This document shows positions 31,786 through 43,372 of a stretch of 53,352 nucleotides of DNA, piece after piece. Positions within the stretch are counted from its first letter, which is position 1; each line of letters begins with the position of its first letter. The notes below the pieces were generated by a model. The model was not told the DNA's origin and made no database searches. It worked only from the letters and a program-made list of their open reading frames with translations. The position numbers and the translations under genes are program-made. The stretch is from positions 1-53,352 of the forward strand of contig JAOALB010000095.1 of the NCBI GenBank assembly GCA_025331125.1, written 5' to 3'. The stretch is from Mycogone perniciosa. Its lineage: Eukaryota > Ascomycota > Sordariomycetes > Hypocreales > Hypocreaceae.

Positions 31786-33137
31786 TCACGAGGTCTTCTT
31801 GGCTTTGGCTGCCTCCTTGGCCATCTTCTCGCTCCTGGCGATGGCAGCTTCGACACCAATGCCCCCAAAGACTAGAGTAACTCCGAGCCATTGCATCTGT
31901 GTCAGACGGTGACCAAAAGCAATAACGGAGAGGATCATGGTGAACATCTTGCGCGTGACCGTTACTGTAACGAGAAGGACTGAAGAGAACGTAGAAAGGG
32001 TGTAGACTAAGAGAGGGAGGGATTGTTAGCATAGAGCTTATTAGAAAATGCGCATGTAACAAGGAGAAAAACAACTTACAAATGAAGACTTGGCCGAGGG
32101 CACCGCAAGCTGCGAAGCCCAAGACGTCCTTCCACACGGCAGGATACTTGCGCATGAACTCAAGAGCCGCATTAAGCTCACCGGCGCTACCTGCGATGTC
32201 CATTCCAAGCCACTCTCCAACACCCGTAGAGACCAAGATAGGGCTAGCAAGGAGGTAGAGCGAGGTGACGAGGGTGCTCATCATGTTATTGGCGCACATC
32301 ATCTGAGGGCCGCTATAGGGGCGGAACGTCTGAAAGATGTGGTCCTGTGTGCTATTGGTGAGACCGTCGAAAAGAAGGTTGATGCCAAGCAACAGGAGGC
32401 CCCAGGCGACATTGGCTTCCTCAGACCTGGTTGATTTCTTGTGCTTGCGACCAGAGTGGAGGGTGAAGACTGCAACACCAGCCGTCACAGCAGCAACGAC
32501 GAGATACTTGTACAACGGATAGCGCTTGCGGAAGATGGTGATGTGGAGGAGCATAACGGGCAGCAGCTTGCAGCTCTTTGCGAGGAGGAACGTAATGTAG
32601 TCGATATGCGCAAGACTAGCATAACCAAAGGGACTAGCCAGACTGTTCGTAATGGCGACCAGTGCAAGCGGACCGAGAATGCGACGCGAGGGGATAATTG
32701 GAGGCAGAGAAGCGCCCTTCGGGGTGGACGCCAGAAGATAGAAGAACCCGACGGTCGCGGCGAAGATGGACTGCACGGTGTTGAGGAAGACTGGGAAGTG
32801 CCAGACTTCAGGAGCCTCGGGGGGGCCATAGGTTCTCGTAGTCAGCTTCTCTTGGAGATAGGCCCACGTCAAACTTGAGCAGAAGTCAGCCAGCTGTCGT
32901 TGGGAATCGGGAAGAGGAGCAAACGTACAATGAAGCATAGATGCCAGCGACAGCGATCATAAGTTGGAGCAAGCCCGCCTCTCCCTTGCCAGCCTCGAGC
33001 GTCGGTTTCGATGCCGTCGCCTGTCCATTTACGGCCTTGACCTCCTTTCCATCGGTATCCTCCCAAACAGAGGTCTCCTTGTTGAAGAACTCAGTCGACG
33101 CCTCGCGCTTGACTGGTGGTTGCTTGGTGCGCGCCAT
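31786..33137 (-). CDS. HUT1: ER UDP-galactose/nucleotide-sugar transporter Hut1 (SLC35B1 family)
   Basis: Multi-pass transporter of the drug/metabolite superfamily. Hut1/SLC35B1 proteins sit in the ER membrane and carry nucleotide sugars or ATP in support of protein folding and glycosylation. Three exons (33137-32929, 32873-32080, 32006-31786), 407 aa, introns of 55 and 73 nt. The cytosolic N-terminus (about 60 residues, MARTKQPPVKRE) leads into a first helix spanning the first splice, IAVAGIYASFLTWAYLQEKL. Family motifs follow: NSLASPFGYASLAHIDYITFLLAKSCKLLPVM, and GLTNSTQDHIF. About ten hydrophobic helices are visible. The C-terminus ends KKTS, a dilysine KKxx ER-retrieval signal, agreeing with ER residence. 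Another ATG lies one codon upstream (33140). The first acceptor is AAG, less usual, but gives exact family continuity. Confidence 0.92.
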
Positions 33138-34744
33138 CATGAAGCTGGATGGAGAGCGCGTCGCAAATGGCAAAGGCGATGTTGACTTGCGGCGGGAACG
33201 CCAACGAATGTCGCAACTGAAGAGAGAAGGGGGATATTGAAAATCAAAAGTCTATATAGCGTGTACAAGAAAAAACGAATGTTGAAAAAGACAGAATTCA
33301 AGAGCGAAAAGAAGCGCAAGAGAGGGTTAAGTTGAAGCTCGAAGGTGACAAGTTGGCATCATCTGGCCCCAAGGCTTACTGACATTTGGGGAAGGACCCT
33401 GATCCTGATAGTACTAGTGAGAGCGGGTCGGTGGCCCGAAGCCGTTCCGAATTTGGTTAAAGTCCACTGCTGCTTTAACTTTTCCTAGTCAACCACGTGC
33501 GCCTCACAACCTCATTCGCTGATGCTATTAATACTACGAGTACTCCGTCCTCCGTAGTATCAGTGGTATCGGTATTAGATCTCAAGCACAAGGGAGGGAG
33601 CTGGGCTTTCACTAGGAAATAGGGGGTCTGGACCTCTACAAGTTTTCCATATATTCGTATCCGTATGGAGCATCTCTCTGGTCACGTCGAAACTGGCCCG
33701 CTTTCAAACATATTCAGTCTCTTTGCACAACGACTGACTAGATGCACTATTTTTCTAGACGCCCCAATCCCCAAACCCGCCCATTTACGTGTTACGCCTG
33801 CATGCATACCACGGGGTATAGCCCAGGTCCCAACTAAAAAAACACAGTGATACCCGGCTGAGGAAATGAATAGTCGAGAGGATCGGGGTATTGAAAGGGT
33901 AGAGATATGTGATTCACCATCGTGCTAACATATCGGCCGTTGCGTTCCACTTAAAATAGAATTCAAGTATTTTTTGAGAGTAGTATAAGGTTTGTCCGTG
34001 GTTGAGGTGAAGCAAGGGATTGTGATGTGAGGATTGAGGAGAGATTGATTGTTGATTGTGTGAGTAGCGTGGCCGTCGAGAAGCGAGGTTAAGCCTTGCT
34101 TGAAGCCATGTGTGCGCACAGCACTAGCTGCCTACAGCTGTAACTTCGGCTCGGTTGTCGTGTTAAAGGTGTCTTGATCGATTCCATTAAGTCGCAGGGA
34201 GTAGAGAAAGAGAGGTAGGCTTCATGTCGTGCAGGCCACCATGGCCATGGCTCCGTCGTGGTTAAAAGAGGAAGACAAAAAATAGCGCGAGTCGGAAGGA
34301 TGGATAGAGTGACCGGTGAGGTAACATATATCGTGTCATACCATAATACGCTGAAGGAAACCTGCTCGCAGTGTGGCCACCTCCGTAATAAGATGAGGTG
34401 TTGCAAAGCAAGTTGGCGTGAAATCGGCGCGAGGATTAACCCACGTGATAGAGATAGGATCGTTCTGCAGGCCCGCCAGTTAAGGTAGAAATGACAAGGG
34501 GAGAAAGCAAAGCTAAGAAGGAACAACTAAGATAGAAAGGCAGCTGGGTTGAATGCTTTTTTGGTAATGAGCCATAATCATCGCGCAGCTCTGTCCCTGT
34601 TCCAGCGGGAAAAGAGAAGCCTTGCGGCAAACCAAATCTGGACGCCCGACGTTCCCAAACCCCGTCCAAATACAGCTCATTCATAAATGGTACGAAAAAA
34701 AACGTAAAGCAACACCCAGCATGTGCATCGCCAGGCTTAAGAGT
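33138..34744. other. Intergenic region between HUT1 and the KH gene
   Basis: 1.6 kb holding the HUT1 promoter and the 3' untranslated region of the KH gene (both minus strand). Variant motifs TACTCCGTC and CCTCCGTAG sit back to back at 33541-33555. Short open frames on both strands show no domain. Nothing else stands out. Confidence 0.5.
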
Positions 34745-36011
34745 TTACTCGGCGTCCTGCATCTGGCTGCGGCGCATTTTCTCAGCCTCGAGATTCTCGT
34801 ACAGCAGGAAGAGTGCGTTCTCGTTGGACTTGGCCGTGCCCATGATGGTGAACATGCGCTCACCAGTTTCGTCATGAGGAGCCTGAAAGAGTGGTTGCTT
34901 GTTAGGCTTGCATACACTCTCGGAATATCGGGGGTGGGGTTGGCTACGAGCTTACCTTGGCAATGGAGATACGGGCTCCCGACGTCTTGCGAATCTCACT
35001 GATCTTGCTGCCACCACGACCAATAATGCAACCAACCATGTCTGCGGGGATGCTAATGTTTTGCGTCTGGATTTCCTCACCGTTTTCGTCATGGGTTGGG
35101 GGACCGCGATTGGCAGCATCGGAATCAGAGCGGCGGCTAAATGGCCTTGAGCCTCCGTTGCTGAAATCAGCCCCGTTGCCGGTACGCATCACACGGGGGC
35201 TTCCGTAGTCACTTCGGCCTCCGTTGTTGTTATTGTTGGTGGTGGTGTAGCCGCTACCGCCGCCTACACTTCCGGAACCGGAAGACTGGGTCCGGACGAC
35301 TGGGTTGTAGAGAACTGTGCCGGTGCCACGTTCCCAGTCATCCACCAGGCACTTGCAGATTTCCCACACAGCACGCTGGATGCCCTCCGGGGTGCCCTGG
35401 ACCTCGACAATCCTCTCCGTTGACTGTGGAAGCATATCCTTCTGCGCGACCATGCGGACGCCAGATACGTCTTGAATGTGCTTAATTTTGAGGCCTTGCC
35501 TGCCAATGATGGTACCCATCTGATTGTGAGAGATGAGGAGTTTGATGGCTGAGCGAACTTGTTAACGAGGTGATGGAAAGACAAGTATAAACTAAAGCGG
35601 GTGATACATACGGTGAGTGCCGTTGCCTTGGATGATGCCTCCCATGCCCATCGCAGGCGCACCATCAAGTAGGGCGCGAGCGACAATGGCATAGGCTCTG
35701 GAGATGGAATCGCAACCACCGGTTATGGTGAGAACCCGATCGTGGACGCCCTGAACAACCTTGCTGACGCCTGCCTTGACTCCGGTTTCGTCTCGAAGAT
35801 CAGCGACGTTCTTGCCCCCCTTGCCAATGATGACACCGGCCTCCTTGGAGGAGACAATAGCACGCAAAGTAAGCTGGGCCTGGGCATATTCCTCGTCCGT
35901 CTTAGGGGCAGGTTCGCCGTCGGGACCCAGTCGGTCATCCATCTTCAACTGGTCCAGGGAATTAACAAGATCGGCACCGTTTGGCGAAAGCATATCCTGA
36001 GGTGCCGACAT
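34745..36011 (-). CDS. Triple KH-domain RNA-binding protein (Rnc1/Pbp2/PCBP type)
   Basis: Three exons (36011-35612, 35548-34956, 34882-34745), 376 aa; the introns are 63 nt and 73 nt with canonical ends. Each KH domain shows the GxxG loop: IIGKGG (residues 61-66), IIGRQG (147-152) and IIGRGG (308-313). KH1 and KH2 are adjacent. KH2 and KH3 are separated by a low-complexity linker with Asn and Gly runs and Arg/Ser segments. The last splice falls inside KH3 (ISIAK, then APHDETGERMFTIMG). This architecture matches fission-yeast Rnc1, which stabilises MAP-kinase phosphatase mRNA, and yeast Pbp2/Hek2 and animal PCBPs, which bind C/U-rich RNA. The frame continues 61 codons upstream of the chosen ATG without stop; I treat that as leader since MSAPQDM starts a conserved-looking N-terminus. 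Confidence 0.9.
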
Positions 36012-38596
36012 GGTTGCTGGGAAGTCGATACTGGTAACGAGAGTATTGATGGGGAGTGGGTGGTTCGGGTTGGGCCGAAAAGCTTTGACGCTTGTGGGAG
36101 AAGCTCTGAGTCTGGATGGTCGCAAACTCCTCCAGGAAGCTACGGGATACAGGGTTAGCTCCACAACCGCTCTCAACTCAGCGCAACAATGCAACCGATA
36201 TATTCCAGGTATGTGAGAAAACTACACCTTGGCGCGCCATAGCCAAGGTGCCCAATACATGCTTGTATCGAGGCAGGCCCCTCGTGGTATTCGACAGATT
36301 GCCGACAACGAGATGAGGGGAAGCCAGGCTATACGGAGATGCGATCGGACGAAATAACGGTAAGAAACTAGAAGCATTGCCGACTGACCTTAGATTCCGG
36401 GAAGCTGGGAGTTGCGCGAGTGTAGGGAGAATGGAGGGGGAGGGGATGCGAGAGGGCGTGCGCAGTCGACTGCCGCCGTATTACTCTTTTTTTTCTGTGT
36501 GGTGGTGCAGGGATTTGGCGGGGTCAAGAGGACGCGCAGCGACAGAGTGTGTCGATGGTAGGAGGCGCAGGAGGGGAGATTGCGGGCGTGATGGAGCGGA
36601 CAAAAGATGGGTGAGGATGGGATGGGAGAAAGGGATGGGAGAAAGGGAGGAGAGGGGAGGAGAGGAGAAAGCGGGTTGAAAGAGACGGTGACAAGGTGAC
36701 AGAGAAGAAGAGAGGAGAGGAGAGGCGAGGCGAGGCGAGCTTGGAGGGGGGACCTGTGTGAGAAAGGCGAGTGGAGAGAGTGAGGTGAAGGAGGGAAAAA
36801 GACAAAAGGTGTGGTGGCGCTGCGCCTGGACAAGCTTTGTCTGCCACCGTTGCTGCTGTTGCGGCGCTCCTGGCAGACGCTGGTGGTGCTTGCTTCAAGG
36901 CCTGGACCTGCTAAAGCCGACACACCTTTGGTCCTGCTTCAGGCCTAAATGGACTAATACTCGCCTGTGGCCGGGAAGCGGGGCCTAGAAACGGGCCTGT
37001 TGATGCTACGGTGGTAATACTACTCCGTACCTAGGTAAGCAAAACGGACACAGAATATGAAAAGTGACGTAGTAATACTCGTAAGTAGTAATAGGGCAAC
37101 TTCAATTGTGCCAACACAGGCATGGTCCAGGAAGCCCCGTTGCCTGCAACATACGGAGTACATGTGAGAGAGACCGCGATAATTGCCTCAACGGGGAAAC
37201 TCTGCTCTCCGGTCTGCTGGCGAGAGGGCAACTTGGAGAGCCCTAATGCCTAATGACGGAGAGGTCCCGAGAGGGCCAAGTATTAATAGCGCCGACAGTT
37301 TCGGTTCAATAGCTCTGGGAGGGAGGTTGTCACAGAACCATGCGGAGCTATGAACTCGGTGTGATTTCTCATTTAAGTCCCGGTCAGTCCAAGCAATAAT
37401 ATCGGCCTCTCATACTTTAGCCAAGGCGAGCTGCTCCTGCAAAGGTCGGTTTCATCATGCATTCAATTAGTAGGCACACACCCGATAATAGGTGCTGCCT
37501 GGAAGGGAAATGAACCAAAGAAGTTCGATATTGTCCATTCATGATACACTCTATCCTAGACATCACTTCCACAACACGCCTTATTGCCAACGACCATATT
37601 AATATCTTACCGGCAGGCTGACGCTCTTCTCCCAACAATTGACCTCCATGCTGGTGGCGCCTCTGTCCCCCTCTTTGTTGTTTATGCTCACTTACCACAG
37701 AGTCCCATCAGCCAAAACATTGCCTACTACCATTACAGTCCCAGATCCAAAGCGAGATACCCCATTGGTGGTGATTTGTATCCCTGTCGGCGCCCATGAC
37801 CCTTGAGCTTCAACATGCAGACCACCTGATTGCTAGCTTTTCGTACGTTTCACACAATCCCTGCCTACCTGAGAATCATGTATGATATCTATCATATAAG
37901 ATGTCTTTGCCAAGACATTTACACCTGTATATGTGATATGGGAGAGGGCTCCCCATAGCAACTCGTCGGCCGGCCAGCCCCCGTCGTGTGCGCACTTATA
38001 CATCTCGGCTCAAGCAAAAACTGAACCCGTTTGGTTCCCAGAAGAACTAGCTTCTTTACGAAGTAAAGACCGGAGATGTTCCCCGACTTTCTAGCCATTG
38101 TTGACGCACCCTTGGGCTTTATGATCCTTCCTGATTCACTCACACGTCTTCAGCTGGACGCACACACCCTTTTAACCTTTGGCTTCTAGATACATGATGC
38201 GTCATGCTTGCACCTGGGCTTTTGATCGCCAGTGGCATCATAGGCGGGGTAACTCAAAACCAACTACTTACTACGAAGTACTGAGTAGTTACCTATCCTG
38301 TCTGTTGCCCCCCTAACCAATGAATTGATTACATTCCCCTCGGGGTTTTGATCTTTATCCCCTTCCCGTCCCTCATGGCCTGGTAACTCCATCACCGGCA
38401 AACTGCAATCTTTGCCATAGATAAGCCTCGGAGCTGATATGATCCAAGAGGTATCAAGGCTTTAACCTCATGGAGACCATTCGTCACTTTTAGTCAGTCA
38501 TATGCAGAGCAAGGACTTCTTTCAGGGAAGGCATCAAAGCTGAGCCTTGGCTCCCGGCCGTCGATATGGCTGATTCGTCTCGGAAGTGATGACCCA
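36012..38596. other. 2.6 kb intergenic region with purine tract and motifs
   Basis: This lies upstream of the KH gene and downstream of the adaptor gene (both minus strand). From about 36600 to 36790 the plus strand is almost all purine. TACTCCGTA copies lie at 37021 and 37152 and TACGAAGTA at 38058 and 38272. Some minus-strand open frames (36390-36923) are merely the pyrimidine complement of the purine tract. No gene supported. Confidence 0.55.
36600..36790. repeat. Polypurine/polypyrimidine tract upstream of the KH gene
   Basis: Plus strand is made of near-repeats such as GGGATGGGAGAAAGG, GGAGAGGGGAGGAGAGGAGAA and GGCGAGGCGAGGCGAG, with few pyrimidines. On the KH gene's sense strand it is a C/T tract 600-780 bp upstream of the ATG, similar in composition to the leader of the phosphatase gene. 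Confidence 0.65.
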
Positions 38597-40381
38597 TTAC
38601 CTCTGCCGTAACTTTTGTTCATGTTCTACCCAAAAGTTCTTGCATGCTCTGTGGCCCCAGTGATCAACCCACCATTCCCCAAAGCTGTCCTCAATGTCGT
38701 AGTCAACCTTCATGACCCTTTCTTCTCGTTTCAGTCCACATACAATGCATGCTTTGGGGGCTGTGGGCACCAGTTTTGCTGTTTGGATATGCAAGTTCTC
38801 GCTCAGCTCGGGGACTTTCAGATTAAATTTGCCCGCTGTATTGGCCGCCGCGACGGCGGATCGCAGGCGTCCCACATGTTCGCGCCATACGGCCGCCACA
38901 TCTCCCGCCTCCCTGTCCTCCCGTACCGATTGAGTCTTGTCCACCCCGGCGAGTTTCATACCCTTGCTGCCGGCGGCGGAGATAGACATGCTCTTTGCTA
39001 GGATCTTATCTCGGTGCCATCTTTGCTTGCGGCCAGCAATGACCCGAGCGGCCGTTGTTGCGAGGAGAACATATCCCTGAAGAAACTGCACCGATTTGGG
39101 GTTAGAGAGAATTTGCTGTTTGATGGAGGCGTTCTGTCCTGCGATGGGCTTGAAAAAGGAGCTCCCTGAGTTGAAGAGGTCAGGGAATATGGATAGAATG
39201 ACTGAAGGAGGCGGCACATTGATCGGAGGAGGATCATTATCGCTTGATTTTGCGACAATGGGCTCAGAACTTCCATCAGCATCCCAGTCCCAGTTGTCCG
39301 TTGGGCCGGCGCTGTTGATATCCCCTTTGACATTGCCACCGCTACTGGGGAGGTCGTCCCATGCTCCCCAGTCGTCATCATTCTTCTGCCTAGTTGACGA
39401 TTTCTCTCCACGGTTAACTGTCGGCCATGCTGTGACTGGCGATGCCGATTTGGTATTGTCACGCTTCTTGGTAGCAACAATAGCAGGAGCTGTCTTGATT
39501 TCAAGACCAGGGAAGGGATTTCTCTCCTGAAAAGAAGGTGACTTTGGCGGGTTCGGGATGGCTGAACTTGTGACCCCAAAGCTCAATGTCCCTAAGAGGT
39601 GGGGAGGGGACTTCTTCTGGTTGTTTGCTCGTGACAATGGTTGTGGAGGGTCATCAAGAGAAAGTAGATCTAGTAATGCCGCAGAGCTGGGAGCCGGCGC
39701 TGGCGCTGGAGCAGACACAGAGTCCGCCTTTGGCTGCGATGGCATCGGTGCTACTGTTTCAAAATCACCAAAGTCGTCATCATCCTCGTCCGCCTCACCC
39801 TGGAGCTCGAAATCATCGGCATCAAAGAGCACGTTGGGGTCACTTGGCGTTGATTTCATACGAGGTTTTAGTCTCTTCTGGGGAAGGTCCCATGAAGAAT
39901 CGTCCCCAAGTTCCATCTTTGTCGCTGGTTCGTGCCTTATATCAACCAAAGTGTTGGTCATAAGGGGGATTGTCGGGGCACGAACAATCCCGGGGTTTGG
40001 CTCTGACGCCTTTGAAGGAGTAGTAAACCCGCCGATTGAGCCAGCAAATGGCTTGCCAACAGGCGGCGCGGTTGGTTCTGCCGTTTCAAAATCTCCCCAT
40101 CCATCATCATCGTCATTTGACGCTCCAGGCGCGGATACCATCTGCGACATTGCCGGTGGCCCTGCGGCCCAACCGCTCATGCCACTCGGCTGACTGGGAA
40201 TAGAAGGCCATTTGTCAATAGTTGACGCGGTTGCCGCTGTGATATTACTGCCGAAAGCAAAGTTGAATGGATCTTTCGACACGGAATGGTTTATGCCACC
40301 AGAGGCATTTGAGTTGGGTTGCCGTGGTTGAGAAGGTGGTGTTGGGCTATTGGCGAATTCGGCGAAGAGATCAGCCGACAT
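38597..40381 (-). CDS. Clathrin/AP-adaptor accessory protein, aftiphilin/Laa2-like
   Basis: Single exon, 594 aa from MSADLFAEF; an in-frame ATG-region codon seven residues earlier is an alternative start. No kinase or other catalytic fold is visible. The disordered N-terminal 380 residues are packed with trafficking peptides: DPF (37-39), acidic DDGWGDFE (WGDFE at 95-99), DDDFGDFE (204-208), a clathrin box LLSLD (239-243), NPF in ERNPFPG, and DDWGAWDDLP. GDFE-type motifs bind gamma-ear domains of AP-1/GGA, DPF the AP-2 ear, NPF EH domains and LLxLD the clathrin terminal domain. The C-terminal 200 residues are helical and conserved-looking, ending with CIVCGLKREE and WWVDHWGHRACKNFW, where Cys/His spacing suggests a zinc site. 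I infer a cargo-adaptor accessory role at the trans-Golgi or endosome. Related fungal proteins may carry a 'Ppk6 kinase' label in databases, which the sequence here does not support. Confidence 0.68.
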   Translation of the reverse strand: MSADLFAEFANSPTPPSQPRQPNSNASGGINHSVSKDPFNFAFGSNITAATASTIDKWPSIPSQPSGMSGWAAGPPAMSQMVSAPGASNDDDDGWGDFETAEPTAPPVGKPFAGSIGGFTTPSKASEPNPGIVRAPTIPLMTNTLVDIRHEPATKMELGDDSSWDLPQKRLKPRMKSTPSDPNVLFDADDFELQGEADEDDDDFGDFETVAPMPSQPKADSVSAPAPAPAPSSAALLDLLSLDDPPQPLSRANNQKKSPPHLLGTLSFGVTSSAIPNPPKSPSFQERNPFPGLEIKTAPAIVATKKRDNTKSASPVTAWPTVNRGEKSSTRQKNDDDWGAWDDLPSSGGNVKGDINSAGPTDNWDWDADGSSEPIVAKSSDNDPPPINVPPPSVILSIFPDLFNSGSSFFKPIAGQNASIKQQILSNPKSVQFLQGYVLLATTAARVIAGRKQRWHRDKILAKSMSISAAGSKGMKLAGVDKTQSVREDREAGDVAAVWREHVGRLRSAVAAANTAGKFNLKVPELSENLHIQTAKLVPTAPKACIVCGLKREERVMKVDYDIEDSFGEWWVDHWGHRACKNFWVEHEQKLRQR

Positions 40382-40893
40382 TATTGCAGCAGACTTATAC
40401 ACTCATGCTTTTTGAAAGACAGAAGGAGGGCGTGGAGGAGAAGACTTGGACAGTGTCCTGCGTCGTTAATAATAATATCCCATTGAGGATGAGAATGTCA
40501 AGCGCGGGAGCTAAACAGCCAGGTTGGACATACGCGTAGGGAACGCCGGGGGCTTATAGGGAGCTGATAGGGGCCTGCGCCACCGACTTAGCACCCCGGC
40601 TCCGCTGTCACAGGGCACCACGACGATCCGTGGTGGGCATGTCAGGGACTTAGGGACCTGCAGGGCATCCAAGAGCGGGGCTGTGGCTGCCCGCTTGTTC
40701 AGCCTTTCGCTTGACAACATTCATTGATCATCAACTTAGCTCATCTGTACATACACTTGACACTTCACGGTTAACCCCCTTTCAGCGATCGCCTGCTTCA
40801 TTGATGGCTTGACGGACTCGTCGTATGGAAAAGACCGATTGTGTAACCTGACTTGGGCTTGTCCCTGGGGCAACCCTCCTGGATATTATCACG
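40382..40893. promoter_or_regulatory. Shared divergent promoter region
   Basis: 512 bp between the divergent starts of the adaptor accessory gene and the TBC gene. It contains no dispersed motif copy and no obvious TATA box. Assigned from layout only. Confidence 0.45.
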
Positions 40894-43372
40894 ATGAGGT
40901 CACTTGCGGAGACACAGTGAGTGACGGACGGGTCGCATTTGGGCACAGACAGGGATGCTGACTCTGCTATCAAGAGCAAGATGGCAAGCAACACAGAGCC
41001 ACAGTTCCAGTATCGCCGACCTGCAGCGAGCTGTAAGATGCAACGGGTCTTCGAGTCCTTGTTTGTCAGGCTGTCGCTCTGTTTGCTGGAAGGTGAGCTC
41101 ATTCTTTGCTGGGACATGGAAACCTCGGATGTTGACATTAGAAGAAAGATGTTTCTCCTATCCGGTGACGGTGATGGGGCGAGTTGGTCCCACGTTCTTC
41201 GTGAAGGGAGAGAGCAGTACAATGAGCGGCGTGATCATTTTCTCAAGTTTATCAAATACCCCGAGAGTCTCACCGAGCTCGCTATCGATCCTCTAGCAGA
41301 TGATCCTGAGGTTTGTCAGTTTAACTTCAGTTGTAGAGTTTGAATCCTTAACATGTCACAGTCTCCTTGGAACACGGTTCGCGCAGACGAAGCGATCAGG
41401 GCGGAGATCTTGCAGGATGTGCAAAGACTTCCCGACGAGGCCAACTACCATGAAGATCATATGCAGCTTATGATCCTGGACATTCTCTTCATCTACTGCA
41501 AAGTGAATCCAGACGGAGGCGGCTATCGTCAAGGCATGCATGAACTTTTGGCGCCAATAGTGCATGTTGTGGAACAGGATGCCCTGGATCGCGCGGCGGT
41601 TCCAGTTGATGAGCCCGTGGACGAATCCTTGCTTGAAACAATCGATTTTTCATTTATCGAGCATGATTCATACGTCCTATTCTCTCAGTTTATGGAACAT
41701 GCCCACTCGTTTTATGAAGTAAGGGATACGGCCAGCCAGCTGGCAGGCGCACCATCAACGTCTCGTTTACCAGAGCAAACCTCGGCAATTGTGGAACGGA
41801 GCAAGTTCATTCATGAAGTCTGTTTACAAAAGATCGACCCTAAGTTGGCCGCTCATCTTTCAAGCATAGAGATTTTGCCTCAGATATTTCTCATGTGCGT
41901 ATTCTGATATGAACTTATGTGGATGGGCGTTTGCATTGGGACTGACAAATCACATAGTCGATGGATCCGACTCCTCTTCAGCAGGGAATTTCCCTTTAAT
42001 CAATTCCTAGTTCTTTGGGACACCATTTTCGCTATTGATCCTTCTTTAGACCTGATAGATCTTATTTGTTGCGCTATGTTGATTCGCATCCGTTGGCAAC
42101 GTAAGTATCTTTGGTTGTGTATCCATATAATAAGACACTAACCATCATTTCATATTAGTATTAGAATCAGACTATTCCGTGTGTCTTCAGCTACTTTTGA
42201 AGTACCCTCCACCAGCCCAACCACATGGGCCCTTTACCTTTGTTGACGATGCACTTTATTTACGCAATCACATGAACCCATCAGGCGGCGCCTCTCTTAT
42301 CATGAAGTATACTGGAAAGATGCCCAAAGTGCCCAAGAGCTCTGAACCCGCCGAGATGGTTACCTCATCATTACCGGGGCTGCATTCCATTCGTCGAAAG
42401 GGTCTAGGAATTAAATCACCAATTCGCTCCCCGAAAGTCCTTCAACACCAAGTTGGAGTTGAGAACATATTCCAAGGAGTCCTTGAGAGAGGGGAGAAAT
42501 TAGGGATCAACCAAGCAGTAAGGAATGCCGTGGGTGAGATCAAGCGAAACGTGCAAGGACTGAACGAGGCTCGACACTTGCTACATTCCCCTAGACCGGT
42601 TCCTTCCGATGAAGGTGCTGCAGAGGCGCTGGCTGCTATGGAGAGACGAAACAAACAACTGGCAGCTTTCCTCAACGAAACCGTGACGAACCTCAGGGCC
42701 ATGTCTATGTCCAGTTTAGACGATAAGGCTAAGAGCCTCGAACTTATAGAGATTGCGGCGGCCAAGATTCAGTTTGTGCAGATCTATTTGGAAGACCCTT
42801 CTATGGAAGTGCCAATTATGAACTTGCCAGCGATTGATGAGGTTCAAGCAGTAGCGGCAAAAACAGAAGATAAGAATGACGACAAGTTACTGAAGAAGGA
42901 AAATATGCCACCATCGTCAGGCGGAATCGCTGAGACGAAAGTGGCGACGCTGAGTCTAGTCACGGTTAAGCCCTCTGCGAACACATCAGTGGGGGCTGAT
43001 ACGACTACAAAGCACGATTCTCACCTCAATGCCATAGGTATGAGTGACGACAATAATGTATCAACCGACGCGACGCTAAGGGAAACACCTCCTCCCATGC
43101 AACCTTCTCCCATACCCGCTAGATCAACTATCGCCCAGTCCTCGTTCTCATGGATGCTGGAGCCGGATGAATCGGGTCCTGCCCCGACGCCGCCGCCGGG
43201 AAGGTCATCACCGACACACCACAGGAAACGAGGGTCGAACAATGCCAGCCGAGAGAAGAATGCGTTTCTGTTTGGGGAAGTAATGACGGTTGAAATAGAC
43301 GCAAGGGACCCCCTCGGGTCTGGTGATATTTTTGGTATGGAACCAATTCAGAAGGCAAAGGTAGGTAAGTGA
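40894..43372 (+). CDS. TBC-domain Rab GTPase-activating protein, TBC1D5-like
   Basis: Six exons (40894-40916, 40975-41092, 41149-41310, 41362-41894, 41958-42100, 42159-43372), 730 aa; introns 51-63 nt. The start exon reads MRSLAETQ and joins ARWQATQ..., matching the short N-terminus of the TBC1D5 group. The TBC domain covers residues 30 to about 340: CRSVCWKMFLL, the arginine-finger motif IxxDxxR (Ile117, Asp120, Arg123), and the glutamine-finger motif YRQGM (Tyr156, Gln158). LPQIFLIRWIRLLFSREF spans one splice and VLWDTIF follows it, so both catalytic fingers are intact. TBC1D5 proteins act on Rab7 at late endosomes with retromer; that substrate is inferred. The C-terminal 350 residues have a helical segment (NIFQGVLERGEK to LNEARHLL; AMERRNKQLAAFLNETV) and a disordered tail. 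The exon 3 acceptor is AAG; the nearer TAG breaks the frame. Confidence 0.9.

Noticed and set aside
36390..36923. 177-codon minus-strand frame
   Set aside because: Its Ser/Pro/Leu-rich translation is just the complement of the polypurine tract.
38597..40381. Serine/threonine kinase (Ppk6-like) assignment for this gene
   Set aside because: No glycine loop, VAIK lysine, HRD or DFG motif; the sequence instead carries clathrin and adaptor-binding peptides.
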